Positions 9,986 through 19,460 of a stretch of DNA of 64,000 nucleotides are shown in pieces. The translations under genes and the position numbers were made by a program. The stretch covers positions 62,001 to 126,000 of the forward strand of contig NZ_JAKLTR010000004.1 of assembly GCF_022012415.1 (NCBI RefSeq), read 5' to 3'. Under the pieces are notes generated by a model. The model had not been told where the DNA came from and did not search any database. It saw only the letters and a list, made by a program, of their open reading frames with translations. The DNA is from Terrimonas ginsenosidimutans. GTDB taxonomy: Bacteria > Bacteroidota > Bacteroidia > Chitinophagales > Chitinophagaceae. The stretch's first letter is position 1. Each line of letters begins with the position of its first letter.

Positions 9986-10084
9986 GAAACTCATAAGATA
10001 CGGGGCAATAACTTCATCCCGCTTACAACACGAAGAATACAGTTCAATGACATATTTCAACAGTTCATTCTTCACGTGACTGCA

Positions 10085-10124
10085 TTGCGCAACGAACAAA
10101 GCAACTTCATTGTCAATTGCGCAA
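10085..10124. promoter_or_regulatory. Pair of TTGCGCAA palindromes before the T9SS cargo gene
   Basis: The 8-bp palindrome TTGCGCAA occurs at 10085-10092 and again at 10117-10124. Both are part of a 9-base direct repeat ATTGCGCAA. The spacing of 32 bp is close to three helical turns, and the second copy ends 18 bases before the likely start at 10143. Paired, phased palindromes suggest a dimeric regulator; no candidate protein is identifiable. Confidence 0.35.
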
Positions 10125-10142
10125 AAACAAACCTGTCCGACC

Positions 10143-12653
10143 ATGATGTCCCGAATAACCGCTACGATGGTGTTAATGATCACCTATTGTTCTTCCATTG
10201 ATGCCCAGCAGGGATTCTATAAGGTGTTCCAGGAAAAGGACTATCATAACCTGGCCGATATGATCGTGGTCAATGAAAATCATTTTGCATTCATTACGTC
10301 TGATTTCTTTTACAGGATCGACGGAGCAAGCAATATTATTCTTAAAAAAGCGATCAAGCATGGCAGCTCATCTTCCTCCGAATCTGTGATCTGTGACGGC
10401 GAAGGGAATTTCTGGATCGCACTCATCGCATTTGACAGTCAGATCAGGCCAAGCAAAGTGTTGTACAAGCTTTCCCCTAATGGCCAGGTATTAAAGATCA
10501 TTGATTTTGGATTGTCGAATTCCGCCGAGAACCTCAAGCTGGTGAATTCATCCAACAATACCTTCTTCCTAACATACAAAGACCGCGGCCAGAGTGGCAA
10601 TGCGGCAGTGCGCGCCTTACTCCTGGACAAATCGGGAAACACAATATGGAATAAGCAGATAACGGACACCATTTACAATCGCTATACTGTCAAGAAGGGA
10701 GCCAATAATACGGTGGATGTTTATTACGAGCTGAAGAATGACCGTAAAGGGCAGATCGCAACGATCGATGCCACCGGAGATATCTCGGTAAAAAACATCG
10801 ATCTGATTGATCCGGTTGATTCAGATTATTACACGAGTGATTTCGTCCGGGCAAATGATGGTATTGTATTCTGTGGCCTCGATAACAAAGCCCACCCATT
10901 ATTACCGGATGGCCTTATTTATAAAACGGACAATAGCGGTAATGTTCTTTGGCAAAAAACGCTTAACATAAAGCTGTCTGACCATTTCTATAACATTGAA
11001 GCTGTTGCCGATGGATATATCATCCTCAGCATATCCGGATATCAGACTGTCGCAAGTGACTCGGAGGGAGATATTGTAATGATCAAAATAGACAAGCAGG
11101 GCAATCAGCTTTGGGCAAAAGCATTTGGCGGGGCTAAAATGGACTATGCGCGACAGCTTCGCATATATGGCCAACTTATTGCCTTCGCGGGCCAAAGCTC
11201 CTATCCCTCTTCAAGCGTTTCTGTCCCCTTTGTATGCAAAACAGATCTGAACGGCGACATTCCATCTGATCTTCCCTTTGAGCCGGTTCCGGTGGCAAAG
11301 ATGAAACCTATCGAAACACCGTCGCTGACATACGCTTCAACAATGTGCCAGTCGGCACCCGGCCCTAACGAATCTATCATAAGCGGCGGAAACTTTATTA
11401 AAACGGAAGATGACTTCACGTATCCGTTTGTTACCCGCAGTGACAACAATGCAAAACAGCTCTGGTATAAACAACTGGCAGACCATCCTGCCACACTGAA
11501 GGTATTAAAACAGGTCAGACCGAATGAATACATTGCTGTTACCGAGATGAAAGATATTTTCGCTAATCTTTACGATGTATACAAGTTTGATGAAACGGGA
11601 AAGATCGCATGGACAAAACAGGTTGGAGCGAGCGCGATCCGCGATGTGATCGCTACGCGTGACGGAGGCATCATTCTGACAGGCACACTGGATATTTCTT
11701 TTATCAACTTTGAAACAATACTCATTAAACTGGATGCGTCCGGTAACGAACAGTGGAATAAAAAGATCGGTGACCTGCGGGAATGGGAAGCTGGAAGAAA
11801 GATCATCGAAACGCCTGAACAGGATTTTCTTATCGTTGGAAGCTCACAACCGGAATTCAATATCGTTTCATCCGTGTATCTTCTCAAAATAGACCGACAG
11901 GGAAATAAACTATGGTCAAAAACATTTCCAGAAGGCATTTCAACAGACCATGGCTATGATGTGATCATCACATCAGACCAGGGATACCTGCTTGCAGGTT
12001 CATCTAACAAACAACCATTCACCAATAAGGATCTGCTATTGATACGGACCGATAAAAACGGAAATCAATTATGGCGTAAAGCATACGATCTCCATTTGAT
12101 GGATGAAGGTTTCCAGCTAATGAACAGTTCAGATGGCGGCTTTCTTGTGCTTGGCACAACCGCGGAACCGCAGGCCGGCCCATTGGAGAAGTACGTTTAC
12201 GTAATGAAGACTGATGCAAATGGACGCAACGAAGGCGTAAGACATTATGGCAAAAGGGGATCACAAACAATGAACCCTTCAATGACCGTTCTGTCTTCCG
12301 GAGATACCGTGATTACAGGCACAATGCAGGACGGCTATGGTGGGGAAAGACTGTTTATGACACCGCTGGAAGAATTTACACCCGGCAGTCAACCTGAAAG
12401 CATAGCTATAAACCTTTTTCCAAATCCGTCCGTCGGATCATCGTCCCTGGTGATCAACACGGTGGAAACGGGTGACATAACCATTGCCCTGTATGACCAG
12501 GAAGGACGATTGATCAAACAGATCAGCAGGAAGAAAACAGGACTGTTATTTAAAGAAGAGCTTAGCGCACCATCGCTTGCAACGGGAACTTATTTCGTCA
12601 GCGTTTGGTTCAACGGCAAACGGGAAAACATCAAATGGCTGATCATTAAATAA
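10143..12653 (+). CDS. Secreted repeat protein with type IX secretion C-terminal sorting domain
   Basis: The protein has an N-terminal signal peptide (residues 1-22, cleavage near IDAQQG). A long body of about 730 residues follows, with repeats of the type D-x-x-GNxLWxK, as in TDNSGNVLWQK and IDKQGNQLWAK. Such repeats are typical of a beta-propeller-like fold. The C-terminus has the type A sorting tail LFPNPSVGSS...GTYFVSV...IKWLIIK, so the protein should cross the outer membrane through the type IX system. The frame is open to 10110, but the two adjacent ATG codons at 10143/10146 directly before the signal peptide are the better start. No enzymatic motif is visible. It could be a surface adhesin or scaffold; the function is unknown. 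Confidence 0.85.
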   Translation: MMSRITATMVLMITYCSSIDAQQGFYKVFQEKDYHNLADMIVVNENHFAFITSDFFYRIDGASNIILKKAIKHGSSSSSESVICDGEGNFWIALIAFDSQIRPSKVLYKLSPNGQVLKIIDFGLSNSAENLKLVNSSNNTFFLTYKDRGQSGNAAVRALLLDKSGNTIWNKQITDTIYNRYTVKKGANNTVDVYYELKNDRKGQIATIDATGDISVKNIDLIDPVDSDYYTSDFVRANDGIVFCGLDNKAHPLLPDGLIYKTDNSGNVLWQKTLNIKLSDHFYNIEAVADGYIILSISGYQTVASDSEGDIVMIKIDKQGNQLWAKAFGGAKMDYARQLRIYGQLIAFAGQSSYPSSSVSVPFVCKTDLNGDIPSDLPFEPVPVAKMKPIETPSLTYASTMCQSAPGPNESIISGGNFIKTEDDFTYPFVTRSDNNAKQLWYKQLADHPATLKVLKQVRPNEYIAVTEMKDIFANLYDVYKFDETGKIAWTKQVGASAIRDVIATRDGGIILTGTLDISFINFETILIKLDASGNEQWNKKIGDLREWEAGRKIIETPEQDFLIVGSSQPEFNIVSSVYLLKIDRQGNKLWSKTFPEGISTDHGYDVIITSDQGYLLAGSSNKQPFTNKDLLLIRTDKNGNQLWRKAYDLHLMDEGFQLMNSSDGGFLVLGTTAEPQAGPLEKYVYVMKTDANGRNEGVRHYGKRGSQTMNPSMTVLSSGDTVITGTMQDGYGGERLFMTPLEEFTPGSQPESIAINLFPNPSVGSSSLVINTVETGDITIALYDQEGRLIKQISRKKTGLLFKEELSAPSLATGTYFVSVWFNGKRENIKWLIIK

Positions 12654-12688
12654 CGTGTGCATTTTGACATCATAGCGAAGGCCCCCAT

Positions 12689-12741
12689 AGTTCACCCTCC
12701 CGTGGCACCAAATTATCTTCGGCACTACGGGAGGGTGAACT
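12689..12741. repeat. Perfect 15-bp inverted repeat in convergent gap
   Basis: AGTTCACCCTCCCGT (12689-12703) and its exact complement (12727-12741) flank a 23-base loop. It sits between the convergent stop codons of the T9SS cargo gene and the amine oxidase. A terminator role is plausible, although no T-tract follows on either strand. The arms do not have the 7-9-base unit structure of the other repeats. Confidence 0.75.
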
Positions 12742-12802
12742 CCTGATCTAAAACTCTGCGACCATTATTAAAAGACTAGCTTTATTCCTTTAACGCAGCA
12801 CA

Positions 12803-14170
12803 TCAGCCGACAATTTTCTTTGCAGCGTCTTCCCCTGTATTGATCGCGCCTTCCATAAAACCCTGCCAGTCGGCCAGGTGCTCACCCGCAAAATGAGTAT
12901 GCAGATGCGGGCGTGAAAGTGTTGGGCGCAATCCGAACCATTGCCCTTTCCCATAGATCGCGTAAGCGCCTCTGGAATATTCATCACTCCCCCAGTAATA
13001 GTTCGTTTGCTTTTCCAGCATGGGTAATACATCTCCAAAAGCAGGATTCAGTGTTTGCCGGATCACCGCTGCCTTCCATTGCTCATCCTGTCCGGCTACA
13101 ACGGCAGCCTTATCACCGATCGTATAAGAAAGCAGAACACCTTTGGTCGATCGTTGATTCTTTGTGGCATGATAAAAGTAATGGGGCAACTGATCTGTAA
13201 CCATATCAAAGTCTTCCGCACCCCAGAACCGTTTATTGAACAGTAAAGGATTTTTGTTGATCCGCGCATATTGCAATTGATCCAGTGCCATGACCTGATC
13301 GGACGGCAAGGCAGGAAGCCAGTTGATCTTTCTCACCGCAAATGTGGGCGCGGTGCAGATCAGTTTATCTGCTTTGAAGATCCCGCCATTCGCACAATGT
13401 ACTTCCACGCCTCCTGAAGATTTCTGGATCACTTTGTTTACGGCATGCTGCAGTTTGATCTTATCCATCCCGATCGCTTCCGCCATTTTCTGTGCAAGCA
13501 AACTATTTCCGCCCCTGATCTTATAATCCATTTCATTCTTCTCACTGCTCTCCGCATACTCAGCAAGTGCGGCAAAGGCTGATACATGGCGAATGGATTC
13601 TCCGAAATCTGTACTGTCCAGCAACTCTCGTATATCCAGGTCCCGCCCATCGCAGCCGTTCTGAACAAGATAACGCCACCAGTCCGTTTTATCCAGTTTG
13701 ATCTTTTGCGCGGGTGTCATTTTCCCATATGCATCGATCAGTTTATTGAAGGTGACCTTCCAGTTATCGCTGTAATCCCAGTCTCCTTTTGCATGGTATT
13801 TTCCTTTATAGATCAGGTGTGAGTTGAACTGGTTATTATCCAGCGAAAGTCCGAATTCATTACACAGGTTTTGCACCCGGGTATGTGAAGCACCAACCCA
13901 TTCCGCACCAAGCTCCACGACCAGTTTTTCCTGTTCATCGATCGTATGCGAGAACACGCGGCCGCTGATCCTGTTCCGTGCTTCAAGTATTACGAAGTCG
14001 ATCTTTTTCTGATGCAGGTAATAAGCGGCCGACAAACCGGCGAACCCCGCACCGAGAATTACCACTTTGGGTTTATTCCCGATAAAAAAATTCCCCCAGG
14101 AGGAGGAAGCTATTAATATGCCGGCCGAAGCCAGTGAACTTTCTTTGATGAATTGCCTGCGGGATGACAT
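12803..14170 (-). CDS. Tat-exported flavin-containing amine oxidoreductase
   Basis: An FAD-dependent amine oxidase-family protein. The Rossmann FAD motif ILGAGFAGLSAAYYL lies near residue 36, followed by LEARNRISGRVFS and the C-terminal FAD-binding segment HFAGEHLADWQGFMEGAINTG. The N-terminus at 14170 reads MSSRRQFIKES, a clear twin-arginine signal, followed by a short hydrophobic stretch, so it should be exported folded with its cofactor. The frame is open up to 14242, which would add 24 residues without known features. The Tat motif favours 14170 (455 residues), but a TACATTCG promoter box just above 14242 keeps the longer start possible. The substrate, an amine or amino acid, is unknown. 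Confidence 0.85.
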   Translation of the reverse strand: MSSRRQFIKESSLASAGILIASSSWGNFFIGNKPKVVILGAGFAGLSAAYYLHQKKIDFVILEARNRISGRVFSHTIDEQEKLVVELGAEWVGASHTRVQNLCNEFGLSLDNNQFNSHLIYKGKYHAKGDWDYSDNWKVTFNKLIDAYGKMTPAQKIKLDKTDWWRYLVQNGCDGRDLDIRELLDSTDFGESIRHVSAFAALAEYAESSEKNEMDYKIRGGNSLLAQKMAEAIGMDKIKLQHAVNKVIQKSSGGVEVHCANGGIFKADKLICTAPTFAVRKINWLPALPSDQVMALDQLQYARINKNPLLFNKRFWGAEDFDMVTDQLPHYFYHATKNQRSTKGVLLSYTIGDKAAVVAGQDEQWKAAVIRQTLNPAFGDVLPMLEKQTNYYWGSDEYSRGAYAIYGKGQWFGLRPTLSRPHLHTHFAGEHLADWQGFMEGAINTGEDAAKKIVG

Positions 14171-14253
14171 GGATGAAGGTTTTGGTTTCGTTGTCGACTC
14201 CGGCCGGTCAGCTTCTGCGACAGAGGCTAACCGGCCGGACATTCATTATTGGT

Positions 14254-14301
14254 CGAATGTATAGCAATTCATCGAGCGGGAACTCACTCTGATGAGTGAG
14301 T
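14254..14301 (-). promoter_or_regulatory. Promoter box and dyad upstream of the amine oxidase gene
   Basis: On the minus strand TACATTCG (14254-14261) matches the Bacteroidota -7 consensus TAnnTTYG. A perfect 8-bp dyad ACTCACTC-TGAT-GAGTGAGT (14282-14301) covers the place expected for the -33 element. It could be an operator that blocks RNA polymerase. No TTG -33 sequence is obvious. Confidence 0.4.
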
Positions 14302-14340
14302 AGTGGGATTTCCGAGTGGAAAGCAGTTTTGGTTAAATTG

Positions 14341-14466
14341 ACTGGCGTAATTAGCAACGCAAAGAACGCAAAGGACCGCAAAGAACGCAACGAAATCTCA
14401 TAGTAAAGACTGATTCCTTTGCGCCCGTTGCGGTCCTTTGCGTTCTTTGTGTTACTCCTACGCAGT
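14341..14466. repeat. Intergenic inverted repeat, class B
   Basis: The arms are 14341-14392 and 14426-14466. The left arm starts ACTGGCGTAA and continues as CGCAAAGAA/CGCAAAGGA units. The right arm carries the complement (GGTCCTTTGCG, GTTCTTTG) and ends CTACGCAGT. It lies between two minus-strand genes, 9 bases after the stop of neither: the GIN-domain stop is at 14476 and the amine oxidase start is at 14170. Confidence 0.88.
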
Positions 14467-14475
14467 TCTGTGCTT

Positions 14476-15198
14476 TTAGTCTACCTTTTTCACACTTCCC
14501 GATCCGCTCACATGCTGCGAAACCGCGGCATTTCCTTTATAGCGGATACTTGAAGCGCCACTGGTGTTTGCATCAAGTTTTACACTGGCGAAAACATCAA
14601 CATCGCCGGCACCAGACAGCTCAACATCAGTATTTTCAGCAAGCAGATCGAATGCGCGTACGCTTGTGCTGCCTGATCCTTCGATAGAGAGATTTTTAGT
14701 TTCACCGCGTAAAGTGATCTCGCAGGCTCCACTCGCATCAACTTCCACATTCAACGCTTTGATATCAAGGTTGGCATTGCTGGCACCGCTTAATTCAATC
14801 TCCATTACCTCTTCTGTAGTTATTTTTCCTTCAGAAGTGACACTGCAGGCTCCGGATGCGCCGATATATTTCAATGTAGGGGCAGACACGTATACTTTAA
14901 TTTTCCCGGTCGGATCAAGGTTCGTACGATGAGCGGGGCGAACTTTTAATCTCGAGCCATCTTTTACTACTTCCACATGCTCCTGCAGGTTTTTATCCGT
15001 TTCAATTTTCACACTAAAATCCCCCTGGACGAGGTGAAGCTCGATGGCTCCGCTGACATCCACTCCGTCAAAACCGGTGATCCCACTGCGGGTTTCCGAT
15101 ACGATATTTCCGTCACCTTTTATTCTCTCCCCTTCAAAAGTATGACAGGAGGATAAGATGACTACCAGGCCGAATAATAATACCAATGTGCGTTTCAT
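14476..15198 (-). CDS. GIN-domain (DUF2807) lipoprotein, putative adhesin head
   Basis: A 240-residue lipoprotein: signal MKRTLVLLFGLVVI, lipobox LSSC. The rest is a right-handed beta-helix-like DUF2807/GIN domain with regularly spaced glycines and SGA repeats (DVSGAIELHL, LSGASNANLD, ELSGAGDVDV). It begins with FDGVDVSGA and ends with the usual SGSGSVKKVD-like tail. The family is very common in Bacteroidota envelopes and is annotated as a putative auto-transporter adhesin head; no enzymatic role is known. An upstream ATG at 15207 would add three residues, but 15198 fits the lipoprotein signal. It is transcribed away from guaA. Confidence 0.88.
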   Translation of the reverse strand: MKRTLVLLFGLVVILSSCHTFEGERIKGDGNIVSETRSGITGFDGVDVSGAIELHLVQGDFSVKIETDKNLQEHVEVVKDGSRLKVRPAHRTNLDPTGKIKVYVSAPTLKYIGASGACSVTSEGKITTEEVMEIELSGASNANLDIKALNVEVDASGACEITLRGETKNLSIEGSGSTSVRAFDLLAENTDVELSGAGDVDVFASVKLDANTSGASSIRYKGNAAVSQHVSGSGSVKKVD

Positions 15199-15303
15199 AA
15201 TGATCATAGTTTAGTTTGGCGTTCAAGAATTTCAAAAGTATAGTATTGTTTGATTTGACTACAGGTTTTTTGAAAAGGTTACATACCGGCGCTGCAGCTT
15301 CGG

Positions 15304-15416
15304 CGTTGACCGTTGACCGTTGTCCGATTATGACCATGCCCGAGCAAATTCGAGAGCCTGCCGTTCCCGGCCGGACAACGGTCAACGATGAACGGACTAC
15401 GATGAACGGTCAACGG
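15304..15416. repeat. Intergenic inverted repeat, class A (heptads)
   Basis: The left arm (15304-15326) holds three CGTTGAC/CGTTGTC heptads. The right arm (15372-15416) holds six in-register heptads of the complementary type (CGGACAA, CGGTCAA, CGATGAA). The spacer is unrelated to those of the other two class A copies. It lies in a divergent gap between the GIN-domain gene and guaA, and its right arm ends 8 bases before the guaA promoter box. Confidence 0.88.
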
Positions 15417-15423
15417 AATTTCC

Positions 15424-15431
15424 TACCTTCG
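15424..15431 (+). promoter_or_regulatory. Putative -7 promoter box of guaA
   Basis: TACCTTCG fits TAnnTTYG and lies only 7 bases before the guaA ATG. If it is used, the transcript would have almost no leader. No -33 TTG is seen at the usual distance, because that position falls in the class A repeat arm. Confidence 0.45.
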
Positions 15432-15438
15432 CAGCACC

Positions 15439-16977
15439 ATGACGGAAAAGATTCTTATTCTCGACTTTGGTTCCCAATATACCCAGTTGATTGCCAGGGC
15501 TGTACGGGAAGCAAACGTTTACTGCGAGATCATCCCCTACCATAAGACATTTGTAGTTGAGCCAGGATTGAAAGGTATCATCCTTTCGGGTTCGCCTTTC
15601 TCAGTAAATGAACCCGGCGCTCCTGATGTGGATATTCAGGATATGATCAGCAAAGTGCCTGTTCTGGGTGTTTGCTATGGTGCTCAGCTTACGGCCCGCC
15701 GTTTCGGTGGCCTTGTAGCGAAAAGTAACAAAAGGGAATATGGCCGCGCGCAACTGCAGCGCACCAATGACGATGTGATCTTCCAGGATATGGCGGCTCA
15801 GAGCCAGGTCTGGATGAGCCATAGCGATACCATCAAAGAATTGCCGGCAGGATTTGAACTGCTCGCAACCACGGAAAGCATTCCGGTGGCAGCATTCCGC
15901 AAAGCAGCGGCAGGTGCAGATCACCCGCTTTATGGCGTACAATTCCACCCGGAAGTGTATCATTCTTCCGAAGGAAAAAAACTGCTCAAAAACTTCCTTG
16001 TTAATATATGCGGCTGTGCACAGGACTGGACCTCTGCTCACTTCGTAACGGATACTGTTGAAGCCCTGAAAAAGCAGATCGGTGACCGTAAAGTGATCAT
16101 GGCACTGAGTGGCGGCGTTGACTCTACTGTTGCCGCAACCCTGATCCACCGGGCGATCGGTGACCGCCTCTTCGGCATTTTTGTAGACAACGGTGTATTG
16201 CGCAAGAATGAATTTGAGGAAGTACTGGCTACATACGACAAGATCGGTCTGAACGTAAAAGGGATCGATGCGAAGGACCGCTTTTACAGTGAACTGGCTG
16301 GCAAAACAGACCCTGAAGCAAAAAGAAAAACGATCGGCAAATTGTTTATCGACGTTTTCCAGGAAGAAGCGAATAAAGTGCAGGGCGTTGGATTGCTCGG
16401 CCAGGGTACGATTTATCCTGATGTGATCGAAAGCGTTTCTGTGCACGGGCCTTCTGTTACGATCAAATCTCACCATAACGTAGGCGGTTTACCAGAAAAA
16501 ATGCACCTAGAACTGGTGGAACCACTCCGTTACCTCTTCAAAGATGAAGTGCGCAGAGTTGGTCGCGAATTAGGCATCCCTTCGGAAATGCTGGACCGTC
16601 ATCCGTTCCCCGGACCAGGTTTGGCGATCCGTATACTCGGTGAGATCACCCCTGAAAAAGTACACCTGCTCCAGGAAGCTGATCATGTGTATATCAAGGG
16701 CTTAAAAGATAACAATTTGTATGCAACGGTTTGGCAGGCGGGTACTATCTTGTTACCGGTTAAAAGCGTGGGCGTGATGGGTGATGAACGGACTTATGAA
16801 TTCACCGTTGCTCTCAGAGCTGTTACCAGCGTAGATGGTATGACCGCAGACTGGGCTCATCTACCCTACGAGTTCTTAGCCAATATCTCCAGCGAGATCA
16901 TCAATAATGTGCGCGGTATTAACCGGGTAGTTTACGACATCAGCAGTAAACCTCCTGCCACCATCGAGTGGGAATAG
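15439..16977 (+). CDS. guaA: GMP synthase (glutamine-hydrolysing)
   Basis: GMP synthase converts XMP, ATP and glutamine to GMP. The N-terminal class I glutamine amidotransferase domain has the catalytic Cys79 in GVCYGAQL and the His/Glu pair in FHPEVYHS. The ATP-pyrophosphatase domain has the P-loop SGGVDST near residues 224-230. The C-terminal dimerisation domain ends with the family signature KPPATIEWE. The length of 512 residues is normal. The gene stands in a housekeeping context; the next gene starts 56 bases downstream on the same strand and may be cotranscribed. Confidence 0.98.
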   Translation: MTEKILILDFGSQYTQLIARAVREANVYCEIIPYHKTFVVEPGLKGIILSGSPFSVNEPGAPDVDIQDMISKVPVLGVCYGAQLTARRFGGLVAKSNKREYGRAQLQRTNDDVIFQDMAAQSQVWMSHSDTIKELPAGFELLATTESIPVAAFRKAAAGADHPLYGVQFHPEVYHSSEGKKLLKNFLVNICGCAQDWTSAHFVTDTVEALKKQIGDRKVIMALSGGVDSTVAATLIHRAIGDRLFGIFVDNGVLRKNEFEEVLATYDKIGLNVKGIDAKDRFYSELAGKTDPEAKRKTIGKLFIDVFQEEANKVQGVGLLGQGTIYPDVIESVSVHGPSVTIKSHHNVGGLPEKMHLELVEPLRYLFKDEVRRVGRELGIPSEMLDRHPFPGPGLAIRILGEITPEKVHLLQEADHVYIKGLKDNNLYATVWQAGTILLPVKSVGVMGDERTYEFTVALRAVTSVDGMTADWAHLPYEFLANISSEIINNVRGINRVVYDISSKPPATIEWE

Positions 16978-17033
16978 TTATTGCCGGACACATAGAGATG
17001 ACCAGATCAACGCTGGCCGTTAAATAGAAACAA

Positions 17034-18212
17034 ATGAAAGTAGTCTTTTCGCTTGTACTGGCTTGCCTTGCCTGCTTACAAAGCATTCATGCGCAGGAAA
17101 GTGCGGCAGTTGCCAAACCTAAGATCGCCATTTTCGCCCCTTTGTATCTCGATTCGGCCTTTGATGCCACTAATGAGTACCGCTATTCAAAAACGGTATT
17201 CCCAAAGTTCATCAACCCGGGCCTTGAATTTTATGAAGGCGCACAACTTGCCCTTGACTCCCTCGCGCGGGAAGGCGCAGGAGTTGAAGTATTCGTGTAC
17301 GATACCCGCTCCTCCAAAGAATCACTGGAAGATCAGCTGAAACGACATGAACTGGATGATGTAAAACTGATCATTGCCCATTGCAGCAGCAGTGAGGTCA
17401 GACTTTTTGCAGAAGCGGCACAAAAAAGAAATATCCCTGTTATCAATACGACTGTCCCAAATGATGGCGGCGTCAGTGGCAACCCCTACTTCGTAGTGCT
17501 GAACCCCACGCTGCGCACACAGGTGGAAGGCATTTACAAATACGTTCAGAAATACCAGGCAACAAAACAGGCCGTTGTTTTCAGGAAAAAAGGTGCCATC
17601 GAAGACCAGATCAAAACCTTGCTGGATGAATACACAAAAACAACCAGCTCCGTTGCCCTGAAAATAAAATATGTTGACCTTGTAGACAGCTTTACCGTCA
17701 ACCAACTGAAAGCCCAGCTTGACAGTAACCGCAGCACGGTTGTTATCTCAGGAACGCTGGATGCCAACTTCGGGAAAAGACTTGCACAGCAGCTTGCGTC
17801 TATCAGCAAATCATACCCGCTTTCACTCATTGGTATGCCAACCTGGGATGGCGTTCGTGATTTTGCAAGGCCTGAGTTCAACGGATTGGAGATCATCTAT
17901 GCCAACCCTTTTTACAATCCGAAATCTGATAAGACCAGCCAGGATATCTCTGCATACTTTAATAATGTAATGTATGCACGTCCGAGCGATATGGTATTCC
18001 GCGGTTATGAAGTGACCTGGAAATTTGCAAAACTGCTCATCCGTTATGGAAATGATCTTGCATCAAACCTGGGTGATAAATCGAATAAAGTATTTACCGA
18101 CTTTGATATTCAGCCCGTGCTTGACAGAGGCAGTATGACCCTGCAGTATTTTGAGAACAAGAAACTGTATTTCCTGCGCTGGCAGGATGGGTTGATCAAG
18201 GGAGTGAATTGA
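17034..18212 (+). CDS. Periplasmic-binding-protein-like protein (receptor family ligand-binding fold)
   Basis: A 392-residue exported protein with signal peptide MKVVFSLVLACLACLQSIHAQ. It has a fold resembling type 1 periplasmic binding proteins (Leu/Ile/Val-binding family). Recognisable segments are KIAIFAPLYLDSAF, the ligand-side GAQLALDSLAREGAGVEVFVYD, LIIAHCSSSEVRLFAEAA, and VVISGTLDANFGKRLAQQL. In Bacteroidota related domains are often fused to LysM modules; none is seen here. No ABC transporter permease or ATPase lies nearby, so a transport role is not supported. It may sense or bind a cell-wall or amino-acid-like ligand. It follows guaA on the same strand. Confidence 0.72.
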   Translation: MKVVFSLVLACLACLQSIHAQESAAVAKPKIAIFAPLYLDSAFDATNEYRYSKTVFPKFINPGLEFYEGAQLALDSLAREGAGVEVFVYDTRSSKESLEDQLKRHELDDVKLIIAHCSSSEVRLFAEAAQKRNIPVINTTVPNDGGVSGNPYFVVLNPTLRTQVEGIYKYVQKYQATKQAVVFRKKGAIEDQIKTLLDEYTKTTSSVALKIKYVDLVDSFTVNQLKAQLDSNRSTVVISGTLDANFGKRLAQQLASISKSYPLSLIGMPTWDGVRDFARPEFNGLEIIYANPFYNPKSDKTSQDISAYFNNVMYARPSDMVFRGYEVTWKFAKLLIRYGNDLASNLGDKSNKVFTDFDIQPVLDRGSMTLQYFENKKLYFLRWQDGLIKGVN

Positions 18213-18247
18213 GAGAATACCCTTGGATCATGAGGTCAACATAGCAT

Positions 18248-18356
18248 CAGCGTAGTTGTATCGCAAAGGGCGCTAATTAAACGCAAAGAGCGCTAAGAAT
18301 AAAACCTTTGCGCTCTTTGCGTTTACTTAGCGCCCTTTGCGATACTCCTGCGCCAG
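18248..18356. repeat. Intergenic inverted repeat, class B
   Basis: It is almost the same as 1586-1695: the same GTATCGC start, the 9-11-9-9 unit register and the loop AAGAATAAAACCTTT. The third unit pair differs by a compensatory change (GGACGC/GCGTCC at 1586-1695 against GGGCGC/GCGCCC here). Each copy also carries a few unpaired differences. It lies between two co-directional genes. Confidence 0.9.
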
Positions 18357-18417
18357 TAAGATATGCAGGGCTTCAAAACAGGCATGAAAACTGTATTATT
18401 TCCCCAAATAGTCATCA

Positions 18418-19443
18418 TTGCCAACCCCTCTTATCCAGTTCACAGATCGTGGCCTTTACTGCCCTCCCGGGAAATTTCATATTGACCCCTGGAAGCCGGT
18501 AGATAAAGCCGTGATCACGCATGCGCATAGTGATCACGCCAGACCTGGCAGCAATTCATACCTCTCCCATACTTATTCAAAACCATTACTCGAATTAAGA
18601 CTTGGGCCGGGCATTTACGAAACCATCGGCTGGAATGAACCTGTCTGGATCAACGGGGTAAAATTATCCCTGCATCCCGCAGGTCATGTGATCGGCTCCT
18701 CACAGGTAAGACTGGAATATGAAGGCGAAGTTTGGGTGTTCAGTGGTGATTATAAAACAGAGAATGATGGGATCAGCGGTGCATTCGAACCCGTAAAATG
18801 CGATGTATTCATTACTGAATCAACTTTCGGATTACCCATCTACAACTGGAAACCACAGGAAGAGATCTTCCGGAATATACAAGACTGGATCATGCAGAAC
18901 CACAGCCAGGGAAAAACGTCTGTGCTAATGGCATACAGTCTTGGAAAAGCACAGCGATTGCTTCCCTGTGTTGAAGCAACAGGTTTACCCATCTTCCTGC
19001 ATGGAGCGGTTTACAACGTACATCAGGCGCTGGTCGCTGCGGGCCATAAACTCCCCGCAATACAACGTGTCCAACAGGATATGCCTAAAGACATCTTCAA
19101 AGGAAATGTCGTCATTGCTCCGGGAAGCGCTGACGGAACTCCATGGATGAAACGCTTCTCGCCTTACAGTGTTGGAGTATGCAGCGGCTGGATGCAGGTT
19201 AGAGGAAATCTCAGGAGAAGAAATGCGGATGCCGGCTTCGCTTTAAGCGACCATGCCGACTGGAATGGTTTACTACATACAATAAAAGCAACAGAAGCAA
19301 AAAAAGTTTTTGTAACGCATGGCTTTCAGTCAGCCTTCAGCCGCTATCTCAATGAGATCGGCATTGAAGCAGCAGAAGTAAAAACAGAATACGGGCAGGA
19401 AGAAACAGCGGAGGAGGTGGAGGAAAAGCGGGAAGAGGGTTGA
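18418..19443 (+). CDS. Ligase-associated DNA exonuclease (metallo-beta-lactamase fold)
   Basis: A metallo-beta-lactamase/beta-CASP-related nuclease of the ligase-associated exonuclease family. The metal-binding motif HAHSDHA lies at residues 35-41 (His35, His37, Asp39, His40). Further metal ligands are visible in HPAGHVIGS, SGDYKTE and SDHADW. The start must be the TTG at 18418: an in-frame TAG lies at 18409, and no ATG occurs before the metal site. The first residues PTPLIQFTDRGLYCP match the usual family beginning. The last 20 residues are Glu-rich and variable. It is the first gene of a DNA repair cassette with an ATP-dependent ligase, a helicase and a phosphoesterase. Confidence 0.9.
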   Translation: MPTPLIQFTDRGLYCPPGKFHIDPWKPVDKAVITHAHSDHARPGSNSYLSHTYSKPLLELRLGPGIYETIGWNEPVWINGVKLSLHPAGHVIGSSQVRLEYEGEVWVFSGDYKTENDGISGAFEPVKCDVFITESTFGLPIYNWKPQEEIFRNIQDWIMQNHSQGKTSVLMAYSLGKAQRLLPCVEATGLPIFLHGAVYNVHQALVAAGHKLPAIQRVQQDMPKDIFKGNVVIAPGSADGTPWMKRFSPYSVGVCSGWMQVRGNLRRRNADAGFALSDHADWNGLLHTIKATEAKKVFVTHGFQSAFSRYLNEIGIEAAEVKTEYGQEETAEEVEEKREEG

Positions 19444-19460
19444 GAGTTTGGGAAGCTTGA

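Noticed and set aside
9530-10183. Minus-strand open frame of 217 codons across the pbpC end and the repeat
   Set aside because: It runs through the C-terminus of pbpC and an inverted repeat, with no motif or signal.
15601-16476. Minus-strand open frame of 291 codons inside guaA
   Set aside because: Shadow of guaA; His/Arg/Phe-rich composition without motif.
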